From contig NC_012870.2 in assembly GCF_000003195.3 (NCBI RefSeq), forward strand, positions 32,392,562 to 32,456,561: a DNA stretch of 64,000 bases. Direction: 5' to 3'. The notes under the pieces are model-generated. The model made no database searches. It saw nothing but the letters and a program-made list of their open reading frames with translations, and had not been told where the DNA came from. Source of the DNA: Sorghum bicolor. Its lineage: Eukaryota; Streptophyta; Magnoliopsida; Poales; Poaceae. The position numbers and the translations under genes were made by a program. Position 1 is the first letter of the stretch; every line of letters starts with the position of its first letter. Shown piece after piece: positions 44,902 through 57,344 of the stretch.

Positions 44902-46139
44902 TTATGGATAAAATCGGCGCAGTTTGTCTATGTGCCAAGAGTTAGGCACGCGTGTTCCGTCTGGATATGCCAATCTGTAGGACGTGGGTCGTGTGACTTC
45001 GGCGACCACGAAGGGTCCTTCCCAGGGAGTGGATAGCTTGTGCATTCCCTCCTGGCTTGTTTTCCACCTGAGTACCAGGTCGCCGACCACGAAAGAACGG
45101 CCTTGACGTTCCTGTTATGGTACCGCCTGACTGCCGCAAGATACTTTGCTGTTCGGAGACAAGAATTTAGACGCTTTTCCTCCATGCAGTTAATTTCGAG
45201 CTCCCTAGCGTTGTCAGCTGTTGACTGGTCGAAGTTTTCAATTCTGGGGGAACTGAAGGTTATATCAGACGGCAGGACTGCCTCGGTGCCGTAAACCATG
45301 AAGTAGGGTGACACTCTCGTGTTCCGACTAGTCTGGGTTCGGAGACCCCAGACCACAGCTGGCAACTCTTTCATCCATCGACCAGGTGCTCTGTCGTTCT
45401 CGGTGTACAACCTTTTCTTTAGGGCGTCAATGATCATTCCGTTCGCGCGCTTGACCTGACCATTTGCCCGTGGGTGAGCTACTGACACATATTTTATGAC
45501 TATGCCCCTGTCATCGCAGAAGTCCCAAAATGTGGTGCCAGTGAACTGAGTACCTAGGTCGGTGATTATACTGTTTGGGATCCCGAATCTGTGTATGATT
45601 TGATTGAGGAACTCCACAGCCTTCTCGGAGGTTGCTTTAACCAATGGCATGTATTCGATCCATTTTGAGAACTTGTCGATTAATACGAAAACGAACTTGA
45701 AGTTGCCAGGGGCCGGTTTAAATGGCCCGATCATGTCGAGCCCCCAGCAGGCGAAAGGCCAGGATGACGGGATGGTTTGAATCTCGTGAGCAGGTACGTG
45801 GGTCCTTTTAGCGAAGAACTGACATCCCTCACAGTGTCGGACCAGTTTTTCTACGTCGTTGACCGCGGTTGGCCAATAAAAACCTGCTCGGAAAGCTTTC
45901 CCGACCGGCGTTCTGGATGCAGCGTGATTGCCGCAGGATCCAGCATGTATGTCCTCTAGGAGCTTGATGCCATCATCTTGGGATATGCATTTGAGCAGCA
46001 CTTCAGAACTTGCATTTTTCCGCATAAGTTTCCGTCGACCAGTATGTAATTCTTTGATCGTCGAATGAGGCGCTCGTTCTCTGTTTTGTCCTGAAAGCCT
46101 GACCCGTCCGATATATATCTGATGAACGGGGTGCGCCAA
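44902..46139 (-). pseudogene. integrase region of element E
   Basis: A minus-strand frame from 46139 holds a zinc-binding HHCC region (CEGCQFFAKRTHVPAHE) and the rve core: WGLDMIGPF and TDLGTQFTG supply the two Asp residues. The third catalytic residue, Glu in a GQ-V/A-ERAN motif, is Lys here (GQVKRANG; codon 45452-45450). A frame change near 45110 moves the C-terminal part to the frame 45090-44902 (MVGDLVLRWK, WEGPFVVAEV, NSWHIDKLRRFYP). Both defects indicate a dead enzyme. Confidence 0.88.
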
Positions 46140-46361
46140 TCACGGCCACTGGTTGGTTGTCGGAGTGGCATCGTCTATGAGCATTGTTTCCGTAGGTTAC
46201 TTTTCGACCAGGCCGGAGCCCACGCTTGGCTCATGGATGTCCTGGATGAAAACACCCCGCGGGATCTGGGCCCGAGATGACCCTAACTTTGACAACGCAT
46301 CTGCTGCTTGGTTCTTATCTCGGACCACGTGGATGTATTCTATGCCGTAGAAGTTGGTCTC

Positions 46362-48056
46362 CTACTTGCGAATTTCTTTGCAGTAGAGATCCATCTTTTC
46401 GTGGGTCGCGTCCCATTCTTTGTTGAGCTGGTTGATAACCAAAGCGGAGTCACCATAGACATAGAGGCGTTTGACTCCCAACTCAACGGCTAGTCGGATG
46501 CCGTGCAGGCATGCTTCGTATTCGGCGACAATGTTTGATGCCGGAAAAAGGATCCTAAGGACGTAACGCAGTTTGTCCTTGTTAGGCGATACGAAAAGAA
46601 TCCCCGCGCCGGCGCCGTTGATGTTTAAGGAGCCGTCAAAGAACATCGACCAGTGGTCGGAGACATCGGGAACGGGAGGCTCGTTGAGATCCGTCCACTC
46701 TGCAATGAAATCAACCAGGGCCTGAGACTTGACTGTGGTGCGGCTCTTGAATTCCAGGGAGAATGGGCATAATTCCATTGCCCATTTTACAATTCTGCCG
46801 TTGGCGTCTTTATTGCGCAGAATGTCCCCAAGAGGGAAACTGGTGGTTACCAAGACTCGATGGCCGTCGAAGTAGTGCTTTAGCTTTCTCGATGTTATTA
46901 GAATGGCGTATATGAGCTTCTGTATTTGTGGATATCTAGCCTTGGACTCGTTTAGGACTTCGCTTATGAAGTAAACGGGTCGCTGGACCTTGTAGACATG
47001 ACCTGGCTCATCTCGCTCGACCACTATTGCCGTGGAAACAACCCTGTCGGTTGCAGCAATGTAAAGGAGTAGGTCTTCATTGGGCTGAGGCGCTGTAAGA
47101 ATAGGCGGGGAAGTGAGGAAAGTCTTAAGCTGGGTGAACGCAGCGTCGGCTCCCTCTGTCCAGGAAAACTTTTCCGACGCCTTCAAGAGTTTGAAGAAAG
47201 GGAGGCCTTTTTCTCCTAGTCTTGAGATGAAGCGGCTGAGTGCGGCCATACACCCAGTGAGCTTCTGAATATCCTTGACATTTTTAGGTGGTCGCATGTC
47301 GAGTACTGCTTTTATTTTTGAAGGGTTCGGTCGTATGCCGTTGCGGCTGACGACGTTGCCGAGTAGTAGACCGGAAGGGACGCCAAAGATGCACTTTTTG
47401 GGGTTAAGCTTCCACTTGTACCTGTTTAGCGCCTTAAAGGTTCGGTCTAAGTTGTCGATTAGGGTGCTTGCATCCCTTGTTTTGACGACTACGTCGTCTA
47501 CATAGGCCTCGACGAGGTCATCACGAATCTCGTCGTGGAGGCATTGCTGGATGGCCCGTTGATAAGTTGCTCCGGCATTTTTGAGTCTGAATGACATGGT
47601 CGTGTAGCAATATGCGCCGAAAGGAGTAATGAAAGACGTTTTTATCTGATCGTCTTCCTTTAGCGAGATCTGATGATAACTAGAGTAGCAGTCTAGAAAA
47701 GAGAGGAGTTCGCATCCGGCCGTTGAGTCGACCACCTCGTCGATGCGAGGGAGACCAAAAGGATCTTTAGGATAGTGTTTATTGAGATCAGTGTAATCAA
47801 CGCACATTCTCCATTCATTATTCTTTTTGCGTACAAGAACCGGATTGGCAAGCCAATCGGGGTGATACACTTCTTTTATAAATCCAGCTGCTAGAAGCCG
47901 TGTTATTTCTGTCCTAATAGCCTCCTTTTTGTCACGAGCGAACCGTCGCAGCTTTTGCTTGATTGGTCTTGCGGTCTTCGAGACGTTTAAGGAGTGCTCG
48001 ATCTGGTTTCGTGGGACGCCAGGCATGTCTGCGGGTTTCCATGCGAAAACGCTCAC
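46362..48056 (-). pseudogene. reverse transcriptase-RNase H of element E
   Basis: 564 open codons. [54 protein letters not shown], and the catalytic [11 protein letters not shown], then the thumb/connection ([12 protein letters not shown]). An inactive-like RNase H ([18 protein letters not shown]) precedes a second RNase H near the end ([40 protein letters not shown]). The dual RNase H arrangement is known for Tat elements. The frame is preceded by a stop after NLDPK near 48090 and followed by a stop at 46362 before integrase. Confidence 0.9.
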
Positions 48057-48215
48057 GCTGTCCCTTAGAAACCTGACGAGCGCGTCTTCCTATTTGGGGT
48101 CTAGATTGGCCCCGATGAGGGCCGTCTTTTCGGGGCTGCCGTCGACCAATTGTACTTCTTTATGCTCCTTGGATTTTGAATTCTTCCTGGCGGTCTCCTG
48201 CTCGGGTAGTCGGAG

Positions 48216-49109
48216 CTAGTCTGGAGGTAGCTGCGCGGCTTGGGTTGCTGTTTCTGCCATCCGGATTGAGAGATCAATTGCTTCGGTGATCTTGAAGCTC
48301 TCTTCCTCGCAGGTATATGCTGTGTAGACATTGCCTCTGATGGTCAGGACACCCTTCTCCGTAGGCATTTTGAGGACCAGGTATGAGTAATGCGGGACCG
48401 CCATGAATTTTGTCAGCGATGGTCGGCCCAGTATGGCGTGGTAGGTCCCATCGAAGTCGGCGACCACAAAGTTGACGAACTCTGTCCGAAAGTGGTCGGG
48501 CGTGCCAAATTGGATAGGCAATGTTATCTGTCCGAGGGGCACTGAACTCTGACCTGGCAAGACTCCCCAGAATTGAGCATTGTAGGGTTTTAGTTGTGCC
48601 GGAGATATCTTGAGAGCGGGCAGGCTGTTGCGGAAGAGGATGTCAATGGAGCTTCCTCCGTCCACGAGCACGCGCTCGAATCTGATGCTGTTGATGCAAG
48701 GGTCCAGGATTAGAGGGAAGCGACCTGGCTCTGGGATAGCGGCCCACTAATCCTTCCTGCTGAAGGAGATCTCCCTGTGCGACCACGGGGGAAATTTCGG
48801 GTCTGCGATCAGGCCTTCCATGCTGTCTATGTTGAGGCAGGCTCTCTTTAATAGCTTTCTTTCTCGCTTAGATTCGATGGAGACCTTGCCCCCGAAGATG
48901 GAGTGGACTACGTCAGTGGGACTGACATATTGGTGTCGTGGGTCGCTATCTTGGTCCTCGTCCTCATCTTCGTGGTCGTGCCCGTCTTGTTTTCCATTTT
49001 TCTTGGCGGAGTTGTCTTGGGCGGCCCGCCGCGTATAGATGTTTTTGAGGACGCGGCACTCTTCCATGGTATGATTGGATTTTGGAAGCAGTTGGCACGG
49101 TCCCTTCAA
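48216..49109 (-). pseudogene. Gag tail and protease of element E
   Basis: Two minus-strand frames. 49109-48747 has CQLLPKSNHTMEECRVLK, the Cys/His-like end of Tat Gag, and an acidic linker. 48671-48216 has the retropepsin-like MLVDGGSSIDILF (catalytic D-G-G-S-S) and AILGRPSLTKFM. A stop at 48747 and another at 48216 separate them from each other and from RT. Confidence 0.8.
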
Positions 49110-51186
49110 CGTTTTGTTGTAGTCTTCTTGGTAGTCCCGTCCCGTTGGGACGCTTGACTGTATTCACTTCGTGGTCGTGATCGCGGGGACGCTTTCCTCT
49201 GAAATCGTCGCGATTGTCGCGCCGCCTATCCCAACCTTCTCTGTGATCGCGGTTGTCGGGGCGGCGGTGGTTCCTGTTGTCGAAACGACCGCGACTATCA
49301 TCTCGCCGAGGAGGCTGGTCGGGCCCTCTCGCATCGTCCCGGATTAGTTTTTCTGCGTCGTCGGCATCGGCGTAATTTTTAGCCGTGGTGAGGAGCTCGG
49401 CCATCGTTGTTGGCCTTTTGCGCAACAGATTGTTCCTTAGAGCTCCATGGAAGCGCAGGCCTTTGATGAAAGCAGAGATGGCCTCGTCGTGGGAAACCTT
49501 CGGGATCTTAAGGCGCATATCCGAGAATCGTCGGATGTAATCACGCAGAGGTTCATTTTTCCTGTCCCTTATCCTTTCGAGGTCATACTTGTTTCCAGGC
49601 TGCTCGCATGTGGCGATAAAGTTGTCGATGAAAGCCTGGCGTAGCTCTTCCCAAGAGTCGAAGGAGTCCTCGGGCAGGCCAAGGAGCCACTGATGACCAG
49701 CCTGGTCGAGGACTACTGGGAAGTAGTTGACCATGACGTGCTCGTCTCCTACTGCTGATCGGACGGCAATTTCGTAGAGAGTGATCCAGTTCTCTGGATT
49801 TTCCTTGCCGTCGTATTTTTTGAGTTTCCCGAGCTTGAAATTGTGGGGCCACACGACCTGGCGGAGGTGTGAGGAGAACTGCCTCAGGCCTGGGGGGCCG
49901 TGCGTTGCATCATACTCGATACGGCGCAGGTTTTCGTGGACTGCTCTCTCCGTGGCGCGCCTGTTGATACGGTCCCGGGCGTCTTTGGGAGGGATGTTAT
50001 ACCGAAGATCCCTGTGCTGGTTTACTTCTTGACCACGCCTGTGATTCTGCTCACGGTGACCGCCAGCATCCCGACCGCCGTCGTCACGCCGTGAGTCTTT
50101 TCGGTGGTTGTCGGGGGATCGGCTGCGGTGGTGCCTGCTGGGCTGCGGTGAGGTCCGGCTACGATGAGTCTGGTCGGAGGTGGCTTCTGTATAGGAGACG
50201 ACCTGGACTCTTTTGAGCAGAGTGGTTGTCTGTCCCATTGCGGCGATCAGGTGTGCTCGGACACTGGTTCGGAACCCCTGGCACTTTGGAGTATCAGGGA
50301 GCCGATCTAAATTAGCCATGGCGACAGCCACGTTGGCGCTTAGCGTTTTATAAACTGGTTGATCCCCGACCATGTCGAAAGCGTCGCTGAGATTATGCGG
50401 CAGGATTTGGCGTTCCTCGTCCGTGCGTCGTCGGGCGCGATCGGCGTTACGCTGCTCGCGGAGCTGCCTCTGCTCGTCTGTTTCTCCATCAACGACCGGC
50501 TCGTCGGCGCTGACATTGAAAACAATGTCTCCTCGCCGGGGTGGGAAGACCGGGAAACGAGAGAAGCCCGGAGGATGTGAAGGCAAATCCAGGTCGTAGT
50601 CCTCATCTTCGGAGTTTATAACTTCGGTGGGGATGGAACCAGTGCTCGAATTTGTGCTGGAAGCCTGGCCATCCCATAGTTCTCGAATCGTCACCATGTT
50701 GACGTAGTGACGAGCAGGTCGACCGTTCCACTTTGGCAGCCAACCCGCCTTGTTGAAAAGGGATTGGATGTGCCGTGAGTAGAGAGAGGCCGAGTTGTTC
50801 AGACCGCAAGGATAATCTTCCTCCGGGTTAGCCTTGAGCTTGACGGATCGTCCTAAGGGAGTTGAGGTTATCGTGAGAGACGTTCCCAGCCGTTCGTGTG
50901 TAACGACACGAGTTGGCCGGTGGGATTTGAAAAAATCCATTGGGGCGGCTTGATCAGGCTGGCACAAGATTCCATCTACTAGTTGGTAAGCTTCAAGTAA
51001 CTTGGAATCGGCGCGATCAAGTGCTTGGAGAAGGTCCGAGCAGTCGATCTTCTTTCCCTTGTAGAGCGGAGCGGTGGTCGGGCGCTCGGTGCCATCACCC
51101 GAGTGGTCGGTGCTGGCGTGATCCCAGATTGGATCTGGGTTCCTTCCGAAACCGTGGTCGTGAGACCACCGCCGCGCGTCGTCCAC
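49110..51186 (-). pseudogene. Gag of element E
   Basis: A long minus-strand frame starts at 51186, 95 bases past the primer site. It has an N-terminal acidic and linker region (about 1-330), an Arg/His/Asp-rich stretch (SRHHRSRSPDNHRKDSRRD), then the Retrotrans_gag capsid-like domain (about 430-590; KLKKYDGKENPENWITLYEI, WEELRQAFIDNFIATCEQPG, RDYIRRFSDMRLKIPKVSHD) and a second Arg/Asp-rich stretch. Near 49150 the true frame shifts to that of the 49109-48747 segment. The original frame runs on to 48964 as an artefact. The start choice is the first Met after the primer site. Confidence 0.85.
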
Positions 51187-51280
51187 GTGATCTAGCCGAC
51201 GGTGAACGTGAGGCCTTCAGGCACGGCCGCGGAAGCTAGGATTGTGACCATCTTGTTCGCCGGAGAAGTTGCACGCACAC

Positions 51281-51298
51281 CCCCTACCTGGCGCGCCA
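51281..51298 (-). other. primer-binding site of element E
   Basis: The minus strand TGGCGCGCCAGGTAGGGG begins one base inside the 5' LTR. The TGG start fits a tRNA 3' CCA end; I do not assign the tRNA. Confidence 0.8.
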
Positions 51299-51299
51299 C

Positions 51300-51759
51300 T
51301 GTCGACGAAAGCTGGTCGGCAGTCTACCTTGGGGTATACCCACGGTAGTAGTTTATCAGTAGACGGTGCGCAAACTACGAACTCGATGGTGACGCAAGAC
51401 ACGGACAAGCTTTTTATCCAGGTTCGGCCGCCGAGTTGGCGTAATACCTACGTCCTGCGTCTGATTGTATTGATTTGTGTTGAGAGAATAATGTGTCCTA
51501 GGGGGGTCCCTCGTCCCTCCTTATATAGTTCGGAGGACAGGGTTACAAATCTGGAGACTAATCCTAGTCGGTAACAATTGCCATAGATAGTCCGATATCA
51601 ATTCCTATTCTAACCGACTAGAATCCTGCTTGATCTCCACGTCTTGTTTCCTTGCGCGAAACTCCAAGCTGTCGGATCAAGCCTTGAGCTTGTCTCGTAA
51701 TGGGCCAAGCCTCCTGGCCCAAGTCTAGCCGTAAGGGTATAGGGGTTTATACCCCCACA
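51300..51759 (-). repeat. 5' LTR of element E
   Basis: 460 bp; minus strand TGTGGGGGTATAAACCCC...CTTTCGTCGACA. TATATAA near 51524-51518 on the minus strand. Confidence 0.93.
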
Positions 51760-54206
51760 GATGGTCATATAGAGATAAGTCCTTATGGAGAGAAACTAGA
51801 GCACCATAAGATAGCCCAATGCTCCAGCCCTCTTTTCCAAAGTTGCTAAAAAGTCATATTTTAATATTTATTGCATATTCCATTAATCAAATTACAAGAT
51901 CATGGTTTAGTGGAGCACTAGCATAAGCTACCCAATGCATAACCATAGGTGACAAGGTATAAGATCAATACTAGGAAATCCTTATCAAGGAGACACATGC
52001 AATATGAAGTGTGAGTAAAGTTATTAGGAAACAAGGATGATCCCATGCTATACTTGCCTTAAACTTTACTTAAACTCAGATCCTTCTACTAGTTCCAAGC
52101 CTTCAATGAACTGCTTCTTGATCACCACGTATAGCTCACCGACTGGATAATATCATAAAGCACCACACAAGCATCCATACAATCATACACGAAGCAAACG
52201 ATAGAACTAAATTAGAACAGTACACCAAACAATAAAAAGTTTTGAAAACTAATCTACGTCTTGCTACGAACACATAAATGTGAAAAACACGCTAATCGCA
52301 CACGGTGAAAAAGAAACGACTAACGAAGATTTAGTTCATTATAAGAGTAAAGACTATAACTTCGGTTTATTTTATTTATAAAACCAAGTGACGGATATTA
52401 ATTTAGTCATTTTACTTCTTACTTGAAAAGTAGAGTTAAATCTATTGGTCATATTTTATTTGCAAACATATCTCATATTATTTAAGTCATTTAAACTTCA
52501 CTTTGGAAAAGAAATAAACTTGTTAGAGCATCTAGACAAATCATATTTAAACTGCACAATTTATTATTCAAAAACATATATATTTTTTATTAACAACTAG
52601 TCGCACTAATATAAGTATAATTTACCAAGGAATAAAACTTGTATTGATTTTAATTATTAAACTAGTTGCTAGTATTATTAATAAATTTTAATATTTAACT
52701 TATGAAAAACAACGGCCGGAACATATCAACTACATCATTACTTACTCATCGTTACAAGATCAAACTATTTCGGAATTAAAACGGGAAGAATCCAAGGTGT
52801 AAAAACTTTTGTGAGATTAATTTTAGATACAGTTAGCAAGGAAGATGAGAGTTGAAGGAAAACCAGATACCTACATCTTTGGCCATGTTAGGCTTCTCTT
52901 CCTTTGGCTGGGCACGTACTGATGTAATATTTCAAAATGCTTGAGCTAGCTAACTGCAGTCCAGCTGCTAGTTTGGCTTTCGATTGGAGGATGCCTCGTT
53001 CCTTGCTAGATGGAGCAGCAGGCTAATTAGCTTTGGCTACGCCAGATTTGTTAGGATTAAGAGCAGATGTATGTGTACCTACTCGGCTGCTGCTTTGCGT
53101 TTTGGTCTCCTGGAGTTGCCGAGGCCAGGCCGATGGCTGTGCTCGCCCGGTCGCCGTCGTACAGTCTGCAGCAATGTCGTGCCGCGGCACCTATGGCTGC
53201 ATCGCACGCACACCATATGAGAGGACTCCGATGAATAATGACCACTCTAGATGATGGCAAGGACGATGGGGCAAGCTCCACATATGATGAACGTGGCGAT
53301 GAGTAGGGTCGAGGCGTTGAAAAATCAATTTTTACTACCTTGGATTCCCAACTAGGGGTTCCCTTGTGGTAGTTTTGGTGTGCTCTGTCCAAGAGGTTTG
53401 TACATATATATAGAGAGGAAGTCTCTCCATATCTACATCAATTAGCAATATGGTACTAATTAATGTTGCACCTTCCACATTTACTAATGGGCCTAAATAA
53501 ACAATAAAGCCCATTAATAAATAAAGACATGGTCTTTGGGATTTATTAAATTTATTGCACTTGAAATTTAAGCGTTGAAGAGAAAGAGATATTCTATTAT
53601 TTTTGCTATTAATTAATTTCATGTATAGAACAATTGCAGAAAAGTCTAGAATTATTATTTAAGCCCCCAAAAAATACTCCAAAAACTTTGAAAATTCAGG
53701 GAAAATTCTCAAAGCTATTATGGAATATGAGGAACCCAAATAAAGTGTTTGGAGCTCATGATGAGATAATATGTTGCATCTAAAAATTAGATTACGCTCA
53801 CGGAAAAGATCGGAAAATTTTCCGAAAAGTTTGCTTCATGGACAAGAAACTAAAAGGAGTGACTTAGGTTTGAAAGAAAAGATTCGGAGAGACTCTGAAT
53901 GAAATCTTGATCTGAGCGACAAGGAATTTGATTGTAGAAAAAGATAAATACGTACCGAACAAGGAAGATCGATCTACTAAATGTATTTTTCAAAAAAACT
54001 TTGCTTAGTCTCAACACACAAAGGAGCAACAAACAAACATCACATAAAACATATGTACCAGCATGTATGCACAACAACGTTGCTAAACCCTATGATGAAT
54101 TTTAATTTAAGGAAAATTTTTATTTTACTATATTTTCATGAGCACAGAGATACAAAATAAATTATTTTAGCTTTATTTACAAAGAAGCAAAATTTAGGGT
54201 GTTACA
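51760..54206 (-). repeat. 5' LTR of element C, piece 3
   Basis: Colinear with about 23300-25773 of the other LTR, ending TTTAGGGTGTTACA at the copia junction. On the minus strand this is the LTR start, TGTAACACCCTAAATTTTGC. Confidence 0.92.
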
Positions 54207-54211
54207 TGGGA

Positions 54212-55137
54212 CAAGCCTTGATGTCATCAAGGAAGTTCAAGACTTTTTGTCTAATAACTTTGAGATGAAATATTTGGGAGAAGCTGATGTTATTCTAAAC
54301 ATTAAGCTTTCAAGAGAAGGCAATGGTGGGATTACACTTGTGCAATCCCACTATGTGGAAAAGATTCTAAGTCGCTTTGGGTACAGTGACTGTCAATCTG
54401 CTCCTACGCCTCATGATCCTAGTGTGCTATTGAGGAAAAATCGAAGAATAGCAAGGGATCAACTAAGATTCTCCCAAATTATAGGATAACTGATGTACCT
54501 TGCAAGTGCCACAAAGCCTGATATCTCGTTTACAGTGAGCAAACTTTGCCGGTTTGTGTCAAATCCGGGAGATAGTCATTGGCAAGCTCTTGAGAGAGTG
54601 ATGCGCTATGTGAAAGGTACTGTGAGCTATGGCATTCACTATACCAGATTCCCGAAGGTATTAGAGGGTTATTGTGATGCAAATTGGATATCTGATGCTG
54701 ATGTGTTAAAGGCCACAAGTGGATATGTGTTTCTGCTTGGAGGTGGCGTTGTTTCATGGAAGTCTTGCAAGTAGACTATCTTAACGAAGTCAACCATGGA
54801 AGCAAGACTCACAACATTAGACACCGCCGGCGCTGAGGCCGAGTGGCTTCGTGAACTCCTGATGGATCTACCGGTGGTTGAAAAACCTGTGCCGGCTATT
54901 TCCATGAACTGTGACAATGAAACGGTGATCAGAAAAGTCAATAGTTCTAAGGACAACATGAAGTCAACTAGGCATGTCAAACGGCGTTTGAAGACTGTCA
55001 GAAAATTGAGAAACTCTGGAGTTATAGCATTGGACTATGTCTATACGTCTAAGAATCTGGCAGATCAATTCACAAAGGGACTATCACGTAATGTGATAGA
55101 TAGTGCATCAAGTGAGATGGGTTTGAGACCCACGTGA
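54212..55137 (+). pseudogene. copia RT-RNase H, second fragment
   Basis: This continues the frame cut at 22409: TSLDVIKEVQDFLSNNFEMK, YLASATKPDISFTVSKLCRF, HWQALERVMRYVKGT, GYCDANWISDADVLKATSGY, then RNase H with STMEARLTTLDTAGAEAEWL, NSSKDNMKSTRHVKRR and SKNLADQFTKGLS, ending at 55137. A TAA (about 54487) and a TAG (54772-54774) interrupt it; both stand where Ser and Gln are usual. The first TSLDV residues follow LILG without loss across the 31.8-kb insertion. Confidence 0.9.
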
Positions 55138-55681
55138 GGTCTACCATGGTGGCAACATATTCTATATGATCGGAGATCCCGTGAAGTAGAATGGTGAAAC
55201 AAGCTAGAAGTAGATTGTGAGTAAAGACCCTTTACTTAACTCATCTCAATTGCACTTCTTTCCTAAGTCTGTAAGGAAGGCTGGTTATATACCTTAATGT
55301 ATTCCAAAGCGGCTTGTGAAGCGATAGATGTTGTCCTACAAAACATCTTTAAGGAATACACCTATATGAGTTTGACTGCTGCTCACAGTCTATGGGATTT
55401 GGGTGATCTCTAAGATACTCATGAATGAGCTAGAAGTATGACTTATATGCTTCAACCAGAGGGGATGTTCATGCAACCCGGTATCAGTTATAAGTTTAGA
55501 TGAAACTTATATCACACAAAACTTGCAATTCAAGGCATAGTCCATTGTTCAAGTTGTGACTAAGTGTAGTCTGTACTCTAGGTGGAAGTTCAACTTAACA
55601 GTCTCCACTGAAATGACTGGTATATGAAACGACATGGAAATTCGAGAGCTTTTCTTATGTGCCATAGAAATAGGTGGGGAT
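55138..55681 (+). other. copia 3' untranslated segment
   Basis: Non-coding. Ends in the purine tract AGGTGGGGAT next to the 3' LTR. Confidence 0.7.
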
Positions 55682-56416
55682 TGTTGAATATAATTGGCTT
55701 TTAGCCCATAATTATATTTGATGATTAATTCAAGGGACCATAATAAATGCTATAATGAAAACGGTTTAGTAACGTATTGATGATTGACCATGTGTTAACT
55801 CAACTTAAATAGGTGGCCTTTGATAGCTCCTATGGAGAAGTTGAGGAACGGAAAAGAGGTGCCACACGCGCGCGCGCCACCACCGCCGCGAGGCGAGGCG
55901 TGCGTGCTTGCTTGCTTGCTTGTCTTGTCTTGTCTTGTCGAGACGTGCGTGACATGACACACAAGGACCAGCTCGGGTGTGCGGGCAATCAGATTTTTGG
56001 GAGCGTCTTCCGCGACTGCTCGCCGGTGGATCGGGATCGAGAACGGCTTCATCTTCTTCCTGGTGGACGTTCGGGACTGCGACTACTTCGTCTTCGTCTT
56101 CTTCTTGGTGGACGTTCGCGGGACTGCACGGCGAACATCTTCCTGTACCGACTGAGGTCCACTACTTCGAGCAACACACTATGTCGACTAGTGTGAATGG
56201 AGTCGCCGGTGCCTTCGGCACTGCTCCCTCCTCGGGGTACAATCTTAAACGATTGTTTTTCATTTTCAGTATGTCTGCTGTAGTTGCAGTAGTTCTTGTA
56301 ATGTTTATCTCTAATCTGAGTAGTGATAAAATTGCACACGTGCACATATATGCCACTATAATATTATGCGTAATTTTCTGGATTAAATCAAACATTAAAA
56401 TGTCTAATTTTCTAAC
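55682..56416 (+). repeat. copia 3' LTR (right border approximate)
   Basis: Starts TGTTGAATATAATTGGC directly after the polypurine tract. It contains TTGC and TTGTC microsatellites at about 55906-55938. I place the end at TTCTAACA (56416), which pairs with TGTT at the start, but no second LTR is in the window to confirm it. Confidence 0.5.
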
Positions 56417-57270
56417 ATGCCATGCTCTGTACAAGCAAAGAGATCCAAAGCACTCTGAACATTTTTTCCCTATTATTTCTAAAACGTAAGCTGAACCTTG
56501 CTTGTATTTTGGCCTGTGACATTGGTCCTATGTCCAGTTCAGATAATCTTTGGAACCTTGCTTTCATCTTTGGTCATGGTTTGTGTGATATGCTTTCATA
56601 TTTAACATTGCTGAAAAACATTCTTTGTTGTTACCTGTTCACCTGAGGTGGTGATTTTAACATTCTGCTCATGATGGCGAATTTTTTATCTCGTAATAAT
56701 TTGCTGAAAAACATCCTTTTTGTTTATCTGTCCAGATGCAATAATTTGGCAGCATTGTATATATATTTTAATCTCAGTTTGAACGATTTGGCTTCGTAGT
56801 GCTGCTGACTCTAGTAAATAATGGCATGCACACTCTTTTAGCTTGGAAATGAATGTTGAGCACGTTAGCATGTTTGCGTGATCTGTCACGTAGCTATGGT
56901 TTCATAGTGACGAAGTTTCAATTATGTACAGTTTTTAAACCATGTCTTCTCTGGTATGTCCATTGACTGTACGATTGTACAAATGCAACGATAGCTAGCA
57001 TGGAGACATTTTATTCTCAATATGACATTTTAAATTTTAATTTCAAAATTGTTAATTTGAATCATGTGCGATAGACATAAATTTTTGGCAGGACGAAAGT
57101 AAGCTGAATTCGTGATATGGGCCAAAGTAGTCTGAATCTACAACATATGCCAAAATGACATATTGTGTTATGTCGGGCATGGTATACCGTCCTAGGCAGC
57201 GTGGCTAAGTAGCGGGCCTGCCCACGACGTGGGGGCGCAGGCACCTGGACGCTGCGTGTGTCTTTATGCT
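56417..57270. other. unassigned spacer
   Basis: No gene or repeat recognised. Two ATTTGCTGAAAAACAT/TGCTGAAAAACATTC phrases (56609 and 56702) suggest an old local duplication. The right part becomes GC-rich before the CACTA start. Confidence 0.4.
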
Positions 57271-57344
57271 CACTACAGAGGTATTGGTCGATGCCCAAAA
57301 TAGCTAAAAACCTCGGTCTTTTTGCGGTCCGGGGTTAAAGACCC

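Larger units (their letters stand above)
39752..51759 (-). mobile_element. element E, Tat-lineage (RIRE2-type) gypsy retrotransposon with antisense ORF
   Basis: A 12-kb element with 460-bp LTRs at both ends, inserted in a C LTR. Minus-strand order: 5' LTR (51759-51300), primer site, gag, protease, RT/RNase H, integrase (ending 44902), then a long 3' region holding a spliced gene on the opposite strand (41469-44619) and tandem repeats, then the 3' LTR (40211-39752). Gag-pol carries frameshifts and stops. No 5-bp duplication is visible (AAAGC left, GATGG right), and about 40-60 bases of the C LTR are missing at the site. The LTRs differ at about 12 of 460 positions by eye. Confidence 0.9.
22410..54206 (-). 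mobile_element. element C, long-LTR retrotransposon without coding capacity (LARD-like), host of nested insertions
   Basis: It is flanked by a perfect 5-bp duplication TGGGA (22405-22409 and 54207-54211) inside a copia RT frame. Minus-strand layout: 5' LTR from 54206 to 28007 (split by two insertions), tRNA-iMet-type primer site, 2.2-kb interior (28006-25774), polypurine tract, 3' LTR 25773-22410. The ends read TGTAACACC...GGTGCTACA. No gag or pol is recognisable. The LTR copies differ at about 8 of the first 300 bases by eye. Long LTRs plus iMet priming suggest derivation from a Tekay-like chromovirus, which is inference. Confidence 0.88.

Noticed and set aside
55813..56489. Open frames of 127 and 170 codons
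   Set aside because: They lie in the copia 3' LTR, contain microsatellite-derived repeats and overlap each other; no conserved domain.
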